A stretch of 64,000 nt of DNA from Anaspis maculata (taxonomy: Eukaryota > Arthropoda > Insecta > Coleoptera > Scraptiidae): contig OX421961.1 of NCBI GenBank assembly GCA_949128115.1, forward strand, positions 124,933,050 through 124,997,049. Reading direction: 5' to 3'. The translations under genes were made by a program, and so were the position numbers. A model generated the notes under the pieces. The model did not search any database. It was not told where the DNA came from and worked only from the letters and a program-made list of their open reading frames with translations. Positions 21,847 to 32,417 of this stretch are shown here, in pieces. Every line of letters starts with the position of its first letter. Within the stretch, counting starts at the first letter, position 1.

Positions 21847-22779
21847 TATTGGTTGCGCGCGCGTTAAGTGGTCATTGCTCCTGATTGGTAGTTTCAACAA
21901 CGCGCGAACAGGTGTAAATTTGAAAAGCACACTTAGTCAAGTGTCAACATGACGTCGACCGGGCTCAGCATTCAGCATCAAGTTCAAAATTGTTCTCTTT
22001 TGCAGTGTTCCGATTTGTTGTAATAGTTCTGGGTCAGCTAGAGAAGATTCACAAAACCGATGATAAAGCTCTGTGAAAAAAAGTGGTCGAAACGCTGCTC
22101 GCACTCTAGCTTATGAAAAACTGGTGGCTACGCTCAAAACTGAACTCTTGAAAAGATGGAAGGTCTTTGCTCCACGGATAAGACATCAGAAAAAAAAGGT
22201 TGTTCTCGTTTATAGATCAAGCGATGAGAGCCAAACAAATGAATTAAACTGACTGACCACTAATACATCTTTGGAATGACACTTTGTTAGAGGGGAGCAG
22301 ATCTACCAATAATAGGTACAATGAAATAGAAATCACCTGACCACGGACTGATAGAATATAATATAATAGAAAAGAATACAATAGAATAAATTTATTAAAC
22401 GTTTCTTGATACAGGCATTGTATAGGGTCTATTTGTTGACATACTCCTTGCCCTTCGAGGCATTAACTTACAGCGCCTAGAAGCTGGGTTGTGCTCCCTT
22501 CTGCTATAATACCTAATTATAGCCTCCTTGGGTGCATCATTGTTGAGCAGATTATTTCTTGGGATGCAGAAATATTGATCAAATAATGTGTTGCGAAATC
22601 AATTCCAGAGTGGTCTTATTTCCCCCGGCCCTTAAAAAAGCCGCTTTGCACACCTGAATCTTAGACACAAAGTGGCAATATTTTTTGGCCTAAATCACAC
22701 AAAATTCCATCCTCCTAGGGGGTCTGTGAAGCGCAGATATATGTCAAAGAACAAAGAAGAGCTTCGAAGAAAAATTTTA
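21847..22779. other. Unassigned AT-rich interval
   Basis: An AGAATA/ATAGAATA run at 22350-22390 followed by AATAAATTTATT looks like a low-complexity or retroelement tail. 22430-22690 contains no frame or repeat I recognise. Confidence 0.35.
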
Positions 22780-23236
22780 TTCAGTGGATTCATTTCAGAA
22801 ATCCAATAGGTATGTCCCTGATATTTTATGAGCCCTTTTATGTCATCCCATGTCAGTAAGGTGTGCAACAAAATACCCTGGACATATTCGAATTTTGGGA
22901 TTAATCCAGCATTCTCAAAAAAAAATGTTTTTTGAGATGCCATTCCAAATTTTTCGATTTTTTTTTTCAGAGAAAAATTTCGAAGTGCTGTGCATATTTG
23001 TGATCAGGATAACAATGTGGATCGATTGTGATGATGAAATTCCGGGTGTTTAAAGGAATTGCAAACAAATTTGCGACACCCCCTTTATGGCACGAAGTGG
23101 TAAACCTCGTGGTAAACTATACTTAAAATTTTCAGAAACTACGAAAAAAATTGTTGAAGAAAAGCTTTTCTTCCAAATTATGATGGAAGAAAAGGTTTCA
23201 ATGGAGAGGGGATATCCGTCTCGCGTAAACACCCTG
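22780..23236. mobile_element. Partial, diverged copy of the 17-kb fold-back MITE
   Basis: From about 22840 the sequence follows the right part of 17177-17918 (TGTCATCCCATGTCA, CCTGGACATATTCGA, CATATTTGTGATCAGGATAA, GATCGATTGTGATGATGAAA). It ends in CCGTCTCGCGTAAACACCCTG before TA at 23237-23238. The left terminus is lost. Confidence 0.75.
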
Positions 23237-23501
23237 TACCTACCTTACTTAGGGTTTTGCTAACACTTTAACAGTGGCATAAAATTTCTTTATCACGGTT
23301 ATAAGTCCCACTAGCAAGGGTACTAGGTACTCCGCTTTTCATGGTGCGATTCTCTGAAAAATAACATTTTTCACATATAACAGAGCGTTTATAGAATGTT
23401 TTTGCTCTAGAAATTACACTTTTGGTCCGTCTTTCGTGTGGGTGACTAATGACTACCCCTCAAAGCCTTATTCAAAGTAGGTAATCAACAGCAATTTATC
23501 A

Positions 23502-23723
23502 ATGCAGTACTTGTGCAGTACGATGCAGTACTTGTGCAGTACGATGCAGTACTTACACAGTACTATGCAGTACTATGCAGTACTTACACAGTACTATGCA
23601 GTACTATGCAGTACTATGCAGTACTAGTACATATGAATTACTATGCACTATGCAGTACTAGGCATTACATGTGCAGTACTACGCAGTACATGACATTACA
23701 TCAATTTTGTGCAGTACTTGTAC
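23502..23723 (+). repeat. GCAGTACTAT minisatellite
   Basis: More than fifteen GCAGTAC words in about 220 bp. They alternate between units of 10 bp (GCAGTACTAT) and about 15 bp (GCAGTACTTACACAGTACT), with decay towards 23720. The 74-codon frame through it is an artefact of the repeat. Confidence 0.9.
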
Positions 23724-24061
23724 AAAAAATTGGGTAGTGAGACACCCCTCAGTGCACCACTAGATGAACTCAGCTCGCGCAGTTAGGCTCCGCCCACAGG
23801 TCTCTCTGGGATTCCAACTAATCCACGTACGTGTGCGCGCAAGCATCCTATAATGCGCGATCCGTGAACCGTGAAGTGATCATACAAAGGACAAGGTTTT
23901 GTTGGCATAGGTAAGTACACTAGAGAAAAAGTACTTGTGGTCGATTGTACAATAGAAGCTTAAACGTGGTTTAACCTTGAGCTCACCCTGACCTGAGGTT
24001 CACATAAAATGTGCGTCGTACACAGAGAGAGTAGCGTCGTACAATCAAAGCTCAAGGTGAA

Positions 24062-24345
24062 ATAGGCGTTGCGGAATCAATCCTTGTAGGTTTATTCTTG
24101 GACAAAATCTTACCATTCAGGTCTCTTTCGAAAGCTACAAGGATGCACTTTGGTTTGAGCCTATTGGCATTTCCGAAATCGAGAAATAATTTTTTGGATT
24201 TTTTGGATTTTGGAAATGCCAACGAGCAAAGTACATTCTTGTAGCTTTCGAAAGAGACCCAAATGGTGAGATTCTGTCAAGGAATAAACCCACAGGGATT
24301 GATTTCGCAACTCTTATTTTATACCAATTCAAATCCGTCCTTGAG
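24062..24345. mobile_element. Palindromic MITE family P1, second complete copy
   Basis: Starts GGCGTTGCGGAATCAATCC and ends with the inverse near 24310. The interior TTGGCATTTCCGAAATCGAG turns back at about 24190-24205. The arms share the landmarks of the 9648-9990 copy. An intervening short unassigned stretch, 23724-24061, holds nothing clear. Confidence 0.85.
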
Positions 24346-25602
24346 ACCAGTTTCTGATTTAAACGCGGCTCAGTGGCTCAGTCCATGCGGTTCGAGACCT
24401 AAATGTACCTATAGTTGAGCTGGGCTCACTTAAGCGACCGCCGAGCTTCGACTTGTATATTGTACTATTGTACAATCGACCCTGAGTGGACTTACAGCCC
24501 CTAATGGACTTTGTAAATTAGTGAGCTGATAGCCTGAATCCTGATAGCCAATACAACTAACGATTCGAATATTATTCTTTCGTCTTTCCCCCGGTGTAGT
24601 AAAAAAGGATACTGAAAAACGAAAAGCTCGCACTAAACTCTGACGACCATCATGCGGAAAACCCCAAATTGCAAGCGATTTCGTTTTTCTTCGGCATAAA
24701 ATGCATGCGCTCAATTTCAAAGGCCATTGAAGTTTCCATCTGCGTCGTGTGTGTTATCTTAACGCCTGCAACTATAATAATCCGGGCGTTCTGGCCGAAA
24801 GTAGTTCTTCTGGTTAGAAATAGCAATACAAAGCTGTGGTCGGGGACGAGCGGACGTTTGGACGCCTTTGTGTCGCGCGCGGGTCATTAGCTACGCGTTA
24901 GCTTGGAACTGACGATGACCATTCTTATACACTTCACTTGTTCCACAGCCCATCCTGCATTCTCCCTGCGACTCCACTACTGCTACTGTTACGACCGAAC
25001 CAAATGATCACAGCATAATTTCGCTTTATAGCGTTGTCTATTGCAGAAAAAAAGGTAAAAAAGACGAATCCAAATGGAGAAAGAAAAATTAACAACATAC
25101 TAGTGATGATGATGACGACCATTCAGGCACGTTTCTGTATGAAGCTTCTCCAAACTATCCAGACCGGCTCGGCTGTCTCTCTCTCTGTGTATCTACGTTC
25201 GAGTTTTAATAATGCTAATTGCAAACCTCTCAAAGCCTGGATGGGAGTGAGTATGCTTGGAGAAGTTGGAGCAAGAGATGTTTGAATATACTAAATCAAT
25301 ATCTAGTTACATGTTCCAATAGGTGGTAATTATTTACGCTGGGGCAGATGCTGCGTTTGACAGATTGCAAAATTTCGATATACTCCTGCAGACGCGCGGC
25401 TGGATGTTGACTGTTCTGTTTCTGTTTGGTTTGGTTTGCGAACTCGAGTCGATAATTTCTAATGTCTTGTCGCTTGTATATGCAATCCGTGCGACGTGTT
25501 TACGCAAGGAAAATGTGCTCGGTCCCCCACCAGTTTCTCATTTCCATGTTCAAATAGTTCAACTCACTTTCTTCTTTATCTGCCAGGTCAAAAAAATTTT
25601 AT
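24346..25602. other. Unassigned, possibly single-copy DNA
   Basis: Moderate GC. Frames at 24430-24720 (minus), 24669-24890 and 25323-25607 (plus) reach 73-96 codons. The last has a hydrophobic stretch (MLTVLFLFGLVCELESIISN) but no family resemblance I can defend. No repeats seen. Host exons cannot be excluded. Confidence 0.3.
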
Positions 25603-25610
25603 CTTGATGC
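25603..25610. repeat. 8-bp target-site duplication CTTGATGC, left copy
   Basis: Identical to 26665-26672, immediately outside the other terminus of the element. Confidence 0.92.
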
Positions 25611-26664
25611 CAGGCGCGTGCTGGCCCGCCGGGCAGCCGGGCATTTCCCGGTAGGCCTTCAGCCGTAGAGCCTCGAAAGGCCTTTCTTGTCTTTTTTATA
25701 TATTTTTGAATTATTTGAAAATTGGATTAATTTTTTTGAAGCATAAAATTGACTAGTGAGCAAATTTTAGGCCTGAAACCCTTGTCGTAGTGGAGAAGCT
25801 TAATTCCATTTTTATATTTTTGATTTCTTTCTATGGATAAAAATGGAAATATAATACTAAAAAGCCTTGTTTTACTTGTAGGGTAAAAGGGGTAAGATTG
25901 TCAGACGTCACGATGTAGAGGGAGTTGTTCCTCTTCCAATTTCAATCCCCCCACCCAACTTCACTGAAATGTTAGGATTTTTCAAGCTTCGCCTATATCG
26001 CTCAAATTCTTCATTTTCTCTTCTCTTCATTAGACAATTTTGTTACAGAACTCTCGCGAACGCAGTTTGCCAAAGGTTTTTACTGCACGGCATTTGCTTG
26101 TGTGGAAATGTAGTGATGTAGTGCAAACAAAGAAATAAGAAAGAGGTCAGCTGCACCCTGCACGATGATTTGCAGGACGTAGAATCGTGTTTCCTGGTAC
26201 TTATTCCCTCGCGAGTGAGATCCCTAGCTGATATTTTGATTAGTGAAGTTATGATGATATGACAACTTAAATTTTGAACGGGATAACAATCAACAACGGT
26301 GAGAAATGAGGATTATCTAATTGATGTACTGTTTTTTGTTTGGACGTGCCAAAATAGTTACGATTTACTAAATGTTGAATTAAAAAAAATAAGAGAGTAA
26401 AAATAGGAGAAACTAGTAGGTACCTATTTGAAATTCGCTTTCAGAATTATTATTATCATCATCCCATAAAATTTTCGCCTCCGGCTCCGTTTTACTCGCT
26501 TGATTCTCATTTGAAAAAAATGGGTGTAATCTTTTCACTTTTATTATTCAGAAATTCCCGTTCTGATTTTGATTTTTTGAAACTGGCAACTTTAGTCGAG
26601 AGGGGGGAGGGGCCTTTTGCGATGAATTTGCCCAGGCCCTCTTGAGAGTCCCAGCACGCGCCTG
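25611..26664. mobile_element. Non-autonomous hAT element (1054 bp), CAGGCGCGTGCTGG termini
   Basis: It begins CAGGCGCGTGCTGG and ends with the exact inverse CCAGCACGCGCCTG. Perfect 8-bp direct duplications (CTTGATGC) flank it. Just inside, a C/G-rich pair (GGGCATTTCCCGGTAGGCC and GGGGCCTTTTGCGATGAATT) is partly inverted. The interior is AT-rich and lacks any transposase frame, so it depends on an enzyme made elsewhere. The perfect duplication suggests a comparatively recent insertion. Confidence 0.92.
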
Positions 26665-26672
26665 CTTGATGC

Positions 26673-27229
26673 AGAAAAATCAACATCATATATCATCATA
26701 TCACCTTTCGGGAGTGGTTTTCAAACCATCAACTCGGCTAGCACCAACGGGATGTTTGTGAATTTTTTAGGGCGATGAAGGACGTTCGTATCTCTGCAAA
26801 AGCTCAACTTTATATAAAAAATTTTCAACCCATTCCATTTGACTCTGGACAGCCTCATGCCGTACGCTGTGTGAGATTGTCGCGTCAGACAAAAAGATCA
26901 CAGCTCAAGAACTCAAATCCTAAATCAGTATTGTTGTTTTCAAAAGATTCGTCAATGCTTTGGCTTCATTTTTTCGCAGGTTGTATATGGAAATTTGCAC
27001 AAATAAAAAAGTTTCTCGCATACACTAAAAACTGACACGTTCCATAACCGATCAAGATTGTTTTCTGGTCTATAAATACATTCAACTGATTCAAACCGAT
27101 TGCTATCACAAAATTAGGAATTCTTGTTTCAATTAAAAACAAATCGATTGTGTCACCCCAAAACTTTCCCGGGTAGTAATCAAGAACCTACTATACGGGA
27201 ACTTTTGTTCGAAACGTCCCTTTGGGTGG
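26673..27229. other. Unassigned AT-rich interval
   Basis: One frame of 86 codons (26775-27035) without a recognisable motif. No repeats matched elsewhere in the window. Confidence 0.35.
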
Positions 27230-28235
27230 AGAGTTGGAATTTGAGAGAAAGATTGAAAATACTTTGCAGGAAATTGAAAATTTTGCCAGGAAAACTATAA
27301 TTTTTCGGGTGAGCCTCAAATCTATTCCAAATCATCTTATTGTAGAAATCGTCAATTGAGGCTTCACTTTGAGCTCCATCATTTGATACCGGTCTCGAAA
27401 ACTCAGGCCGGTTTCACATTTTCATTAGGAAAATTCCCGGGAAATTGGAAAAAAATGTTGGAAAATGTTTGAGAACCACTTACCGCTTCTTTGAAATAAT
27501 GGTGAAAATCTGTTCACGGGAAAAAGTGGAAAATTTGCAGTTTTTCCAGAGACGAAAATTAGGAAGTAATTAAGAAGTTAGTGGGTCCGACTTTTATTTC
27601 CAGCACGTTTGCACCTGAAATGGATATTTCATGGGGCTCACCACGTGTCGAAGTTTGCACCTTTTTTTTAAGTTCACGGAATGTGCAAACTTTATTTTGA
27701 AAAAATTATCGTCAGAAAACCGGAACTATGTCTATTTTAAAAAAGGGTCTACACGACGCCCATCCAATCTACTTCTAATATCAGTTGGAATTTCTAGGAA
27801 GAAGCCGATTCCCGAGCAGGAATGATTCTTTGAGTGGAGTTCTGTATTAAGAGCGAGTCGCCATGGTCAAAACACGGGCGAGGGTTGCCTCTCGGGTGGC
27901 AACGGCTAGGAGAAATTTCGAAAAGTCATAACGACCAACTGGCAGATGGTGGAAAACTGCAACAGCAGAATTAATTTGACACGTTTGTTGTGCCGCTTCT
28001 TGCTTTGGTTCCAATCCATCTGATTTCGAATAATTGAAATGGTAAAGTTTTGAATTTTGACATTTTTTTCATTATTTGACAGATGGTAGATAAGTCAAAA
28101 CTTTCAACTGTTCTGAATACAGTTTTTCAAGGGTTTTCAAATATTCACATATTGCAGGTTAAGTTTTTTGAAATACAGCTTCTGACATTTGTTGATAGTG
28201 CTCAAGGCGGATCTTATATGATCGGGTGTTTTCCA
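27230..28235 (-). repeat. Dispersed repeat B, inverted copy
   Basis: Reading on the minus strand, the landmarks of 18121-19140 recur in the same order. They include GAAGCTGTATTTCAAAAAAC, the TCTGTCAAATAATG box, AACCAAAGCAAGAAGCGGCA, the GCCACCCGAGAGGCAACC block, and the TTTGCACATTCCGTGAACTT and ATGGGGCTCACC blocks on the plus strand near 27630-27690. The microsatellite part is missing. Confidence 0.65.
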
Positions 28236-28394
28236 AGTCAATTACCTTCTCTTTCCAAGTCACTAGATTCAAGATCCAAGATAATTTCGGCCATAGATTT
28301 TCGTCCTCCAATTAGCGTTTCCGGAAGCCTTCAGGCGACATGTTTTCTCTCGCCGAACATCTTGATTGTCACCTAGTGATTAGTGAACGGGATG

Positions 28395-28665
28395 GTATCA
28401 CAAAAAACGTCTCCAAAACGCCCCCCCCCCTCAAAAAAAAACCGGCTACCGGAGTCCCCCCGGAAAAACTTCATCGGTAATACTGCCCCAAAAAAAAAAA
28501 CGCAGAAAAACGCTTCCAGAACAAAGCACCCCCGAGAAGAAGCCTCCGCGAAAAAACTACCCAGAGAAAAAGAGCCACCGAAAAAGTACGCCCCTGGGAA
28601 AAATCGCTCCCAAAGAACAAAAAATTCGAGAAAAACCAACCAGGCTCAGTTTTCTTTCCGGAGGC
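28395..28665. repeat. Low-complexity CCCCGAAAAAA-type tract
   Basis: Alternating C-clusters and A-clusters, roughly every 20 bp, with almost no T for more than 250 bp. Both strands stay open by composition; the minus frame is a run of FF-x-G words. It directly precedes a satellite block, as if it were an amplified, strand-biased derivative. Not considered coding. Confidence 0.6.
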
Positions 28666-28689
28666 CGGGGCATTAGCGATATTTCCCGG

Positions 28690-28945
28690 GGGAGTTTTTC
28701 TCCTTGTGCCTCCGGATATGTACCCCTAGTTCGTCCCCTTTTGAATCTCTTGATGTGTACCTCTAAAATGTAGTGAGCTCCCTGTATATTTCTGCTTCGG
28801 ATATATTCCATTAGCCCATCTGTGGTTTGCTCTGCCTGCCCTACTTTATCGTTTGGGGTTCCAGTGTGCCTTGCCTTGTGTCCTCATGTGTCATTTGAAG
28901 TCCTCATGAGCCCTTTCGTGCGTTATAGCTGTAGATTTAAAAACT
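28690..28945 (+). repeat. Degenerate GAGCCC/TTGTGTCTTCA satellite block
   Basis: Words such as TCCTTGTGCCTCCGGATATG, GAGCTCCCTGTATATT and CTTGTGTCCTCATGTGTCAT match the array at 7866-8880. A further short piece at about 29085-29160 continues it (CCTTTTGTGCCTTCATG). Confidence 0.6.
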
Positions 28946-29344
28946 TCAAGGTCGCCTTCAAGATAGCAAATAGAAAGACGCAAGCGTAACAGTTGATGAA
29001 ATTTTGAAATATACGGCAACAGTTATTATTCGAGATTATTCGTTGATTCAAGGAATTTTCATTCTTCAAAAATGTCTGCCGACTTCGAGACTTGCGTCCT
29101 CCATTGTGTCGTTTGGAGTTCTTGCGGACCCTTTTGTGCCTTCATGTTGTGTCATTTTTTTGCTTAATGGGGTTGAGCTCGGGGTTGAGGATGCTATTTT
29201 GAGGGCGTTTTTCCAGAGGCATTATTTCGTAGATCCGAACATGATAGGGTATCTGCCAACACATTTGATTTTCCGGCAGTGTAAATAAATCAAGTCGATT
29301 TGAGGGCGGGCTTGACCAGTCTTTCCGTTCAACCACCACCACCA

Positions 29345-29610
29345 CCACCGACACCAACTATTTGAGGGCTTGGTAGTCGGTAAATACTGTCAATGTGCCG
29401 GTCAATGTACCCTCTGAGTTTTTCAACTGCCTGAACCACAGCGAGACCTTCTTTTTCTGTCACTATGTAATTGCTTCTAGGGTGATGTTATCAAACGACC
29501 TACGTTTTCTAACGGACGCCGATCGCGAAGTTCTCCTTAGAACAGCGCAGCTCCTGCTCCTATGGCGAAACCGCCAGTTGTTAGATAAACCTGGGTTTTC
29601 TAAATGACCT
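29345..29610 (-). pseudogene. Ty3/gypsy RNase H domain relic
   Basis: On the minus strand several frames read in order through the RNase H region of gypsy-type pol. They are TTGGFAIGAGAALF (the usual TDAS-x-GIGAVL strand, first Asp lost), RSNYIVTEKEGLAVVQAVEKL (the RNY-x-x-TE-x-E-x-LAVV-A-EK helix with its catalytic Glu) and GTLTVFTDYQALK (the F-T-V-x-TDH-x-AL strand, with the Asp kept and His to Tyr). Frames change at least twice and stops interrupt, so it is dead. The family role is removal of RNA during reverse transcription. It lies 300 bp from a tRNA-His-type primer site in the same orientation, but the rest of pol and gag is absent. Confidence 0.8.
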
Positions 29611-29902
29611 CTGCTTTTTCCCCTCAAGACCACCAACCAAGAGGTACCCGGTTCGAAACCCGGCCGTTCCCGAAGAACTTTTCTCCTGAGCCAATCAAGT
29701 GTTAATGACTGTGTGAATATTGTATTATGTTACATATGTAAAAATGAAAATCATGTTGAATGTTGATTACTGATAACTAACCATTATTGTGTACATATGA
29801 CCAAATGCAAAGAAACACTCAATAAAAAGAGTACCCTCCTATGACAAGAAATAAGTCGATAATGTAGCGTAACCCCCTTTTTCGATGCTATTGCTGTAGT
29901 GT
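29611..29902. other. Interval between RNase H relic and primer-site-like sequence
   Basis: Has a Pol III B-box-like GGTTCGAAACCCG at 29651-29663 and an AATAAAAAGAG word at 29821. From 29862 a TGTAGCGTAACCCCCTTTTTT unit resembles a unit inside the LTR-like region at 29950. No firm assignment. Confidence 0.3.
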
Positions 29903-29920
29903 ATCCTGGTCACGGCACCA
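29903..29920 (-). promoter_or_regulatory. tRNA-His-type primer-binding site (retroelement minus strand)
   Basis: On the minus strand the 18 nt TGGTGCCGTGACCAGGAT would pair fully with the 3' end of insect-type tRNA-His, including its CCA (7-nt acceptor strand, discriminator A, T-stem). LTR elements prime reverse-strand DNA synthesis from such a site just after the 5' LTR. A copy with one mismatch is at 43662-43679, again just next to an LTR-like start TGTA. Confidence 0.6.
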
Positions 29921-29923
29921 TTC

Positions 29924-31076
29924 TGTAGTGTACCAAGGTCTTGGCACCACTCTGTAATGTAACCCCGTTTTCGATGTTGGCAGCGATCGTCGTTGTTTCC
30001 TCCCTTACCCACGTCGTTTACATTTTACCTACGTTGTGTTGAGTTCTTACTCGAGATGAGAATGTGTAGTTGGGGATGAGGTTTGATTCTTGAATGAAAC
30101 GCTAATGAAATGCAAGCAAAATGAATGTTTATTGAAAACCAATGGCAAAGTTTTTGAATGAATTTGTTTCTTTTCTCAAAACACCTAACAACAAGGAATT
30201 GACAGTGATAAAATGACACAACATGAATGAAAAACAACAAAACACAAACAAATGAGACAAGAAAAGCCATTACAAATTATTTAGATAGTTCAGGAATTTA
30301 CAACAATAAAATGAACACAAAATCAGATTAACAAAACAAAACAAGAAATCATGAAACATGTCGAACTGTCAATTTGATCGCAAAGGAAAAGTTACGTATT
30401 CGCTGACAGGCACACATGGGAAGAACACGTCAAAGAAACCCATGCGTATAGCCTGGTTGATTGCTGAAAAAATCCGTTCCCAAATGATCCGAATAAAAGT
30501 CGAGTGTGAATGACTCATGATGAAGTGACAGAGAAGTCACTCCAGTGATGCATTGATCAAGTCAGCGTGAAGCGGTGCTTGAACCTCTTTGAAACGTTTG
30601 CTTCGTTCACAAGTTATTTACGTAACAACAAAAGGAAACTTTACGCTTAGCAATTTATTTTACATTTCCACAAACAAAAAGAGTCAAATTGATGGATAAA
30701 TAAATAATAAAGAAATGATCGGTGAACAAGTAAATAATTCAGCAAGGAAACAAATAATAAGCAATGGTGTAGATGAATAAACAAGTAACAAATCAGAGAT
30801 AAACAGGTAGATAAATGAACAAGAAACAGATGAGAGGTAAATCAGTAGAGAAGTTGAAGTTGGTCATACTTTTAGTAAGCAATTGGAAGGAAGAAGTATC
30901 TATAACGCTTCGCTCGAAATTCCCCAGAAGTTACCCATCACAAACCCCACAGATCATACTTACATTCAAAACAGAACAATGGTTAGTAAACAGTAATCAC
31001 ATACAAGAAATAACAGTAAATACAAGAAAATCGACTCGAGCCAACCTGTGGCCCTCTCTTCGTCATTATACATAAT
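29924..31076 (-). mobile_element. LTR-like region, diverged copy (boundaries uncertain)
   Basis: On the plus strand it starts TGTAGTGTACC, so the minus strand ends in CTACA followed by GAA and the primer site. The first 500 bp align in order with 42068-42590 and 43682-44147 (the CCTCCCTTACC/CCTTACC box, TTTACGTTG-type words, GGGGATGAGG, GCAAAATGAATGTTTATTGA, AAAACACCTAACA, GAATTGACAG). The plus strand is strikingly T-poor. A run of 16 C at 31079-31094 would be a purine tract on the minus strand just before a TG. If that is the polypurine tract, this LTR is about 1.15 kb. The small frame at 30815-31075 lacks any motif. Confidence 0.45.
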
Positions 31077-31078
31077 TT

Positions 31079-31094
31079 CCCCCCCCCCCCCCCC
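31079..31094. repeat. Poly(C) run, possible minus-strand polypurine tract
   Basis: Sixteen consecutive C. On the minus strand it is G16 followed by AAATTATG. Polypurine tracts lie directly upstream of 3' LTRs, which would fit the LTR-like region beside it. It could equally be slippage. Confidence 0.3.
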
Positions 31095-32025
31095 AAATAA
31101 AAAAGGTTAGTAGATTCAACAAGGCAGATTCATACAAGTAGAGGACCCCCCCCTCAGGACACGGAGAAGCGGCAAGTCTCTCTTTCCTTCCTTTACTTTC
31201 ATGCATGTATAACCCGGCAATGAACAATGAAATGAGAATGAATCATAAAAACTACTGTTCTCTACTCAGCGGCTGATTTTTGGGCGTAGCAGAGTTTCTT
31301 TTTGTCATCTTACTGTTTGTGACGTAACTTGTGGAAAGAAACAATTAATGAAACCTCGAAGTACGCGCGATAGCTCGGCCTTGAGGTCACGTCATGAGTG
31401 CACAAAAAGCACACCCACTAGATTTACGGCTGTTGCCGTCAACATTGAGATCATTTGGGAGTAGATAAATTACACAAAATTCAAAGCTGTGCGAAGCACC
31501 TTGATTTCAAAGGGGGAAAACTGCGGGTTATGCAAGCCCGTTGAAAACAAAGAGAACAAAGGATGTCGTGTTATTTACAATAATTTCGCGGACAAAATAG
31601 CTATCGAAATGCATGATTTGGTGAGTGGATGGAAGCCAAAATTACGATACAATAATTAAAGAAAGACCGACCTTAGAGTTGTAAAAACCACGCACTCTTG
31701 ATGCACTGAAAATCACGTGTTCTTCACCACAGCTGATTCTCCTCTCCTCTGTCTGCCCGCGGCTGCCGCTCGCCCGGCTCCGCCTAGCGTAGCGCCATCT
31801 CCCTCTCCCATCGGCAAACGCCACGAACGTCAACGACCGTACCTACTTCAGGTACCAACGTACAAACAAAACAAAGGGGGAATACCACAATAAGGAGTAA
31901 AATATTATTATTATTATTATTATTATCAAAAGTTGAGAGTTGAGTTCAAAACCAGCTACCACAAGTCTGGATAAAACTTCTCAGCCTCTCGTTATTTGAG
32001 GAGCAGTGCATTACGAGAGAAATAC
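31095..32025. other. Unassigned interval ending in an ATT microsatellite
   Basis: The segment 31640-31850 is GC-rich with CpGs and looks single-copy. An ATT microsatellite lies at 31902-31925. No coding or mobile signature is recognised. Confidence 0.35.
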
Positions 32026-32379
32026 GGACATTTCACCGACAACCAACTCACCGACTGGACATTTCACCGACACCCAACTCACCGAATTGACGATTCACCG
32101 ACAAGACATTTCACTGACTCGCCGTTTCGCTGACGGGACATTTCACCGACACGCCGATTCACCGACAGGACACTTCACCGACTGGACATTTCACCGACAC
32201 GCCGATTCACCGACAAGACATTTCACCGACTCGCCGATTCACCGACTCGCCATTTCACCGACAGGACATTTCACCGACACGCCATTTCACCGACAGGACA
32301 TTTCACCGACAGGACATTTCACCGACACGCCATTTCACCGACAGGACAATTTACCGAATCGCCGATTCACCGACAGGAC
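32026..32379 (+). repeat. 16-bp minisatellite GGACATTTCACCGACA
   Basis: About 22 units in tandem. The two main variants are GGACATTTCACCGACA and CGCC(A/G)(T)TTCACCGACA, with a few CCAACTCACCGAC units at the left. Because 16 is not a multiple of 3, all three frames cycle; the 131-codon frame (HFTD/DISPTG words) is a by-product. An inverted piece beginning with the same CCAACTCACCGACTGGACAT block closes the composite at 36249-36308. Confidence 0.93.
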
Positions 32380-32417
32380 TGTAGTAGCCCAAGCATTTTA
32401 GATCAAAAATCGACAAA

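Noticed and set aside
23505..23723. Possible CRISPR-like array because of regular short repeats
   Set aside because: Units are contiguous with no unique spacers, and the DNA is eukaryotic; it is a minisatellite.
28373..28676. Overlapping 88- and 97-codon frames on both strands
   Set aside because: Both are open because the tract lacks T/A-type stops by composition; low complexity and no homology.
29640..29690. B-box-like GGTTCGAAACCCG as a tRNA gene
   Set aside because: No A-box at the right distance and no cloverleaf; at most a SINE fragment.
31079..31094. Poly(C) and the poly(G) at 10174 as sequencing errors
   Set aside because: Length may be inexact, but both lie at sensible places (next to an LTR-like start and next to a hAT terminus), so I keep them as real tracts of uncertain length.
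32006..32401. 131-codon frame with repeated HFTD/ISPTG words, looking like a repetitive protein
   Set aside because: It is a translation of a 16-bp minisatellite; the unit is not a multiple of three, so the peptide repeat cycles through frames and has no selective meaning.
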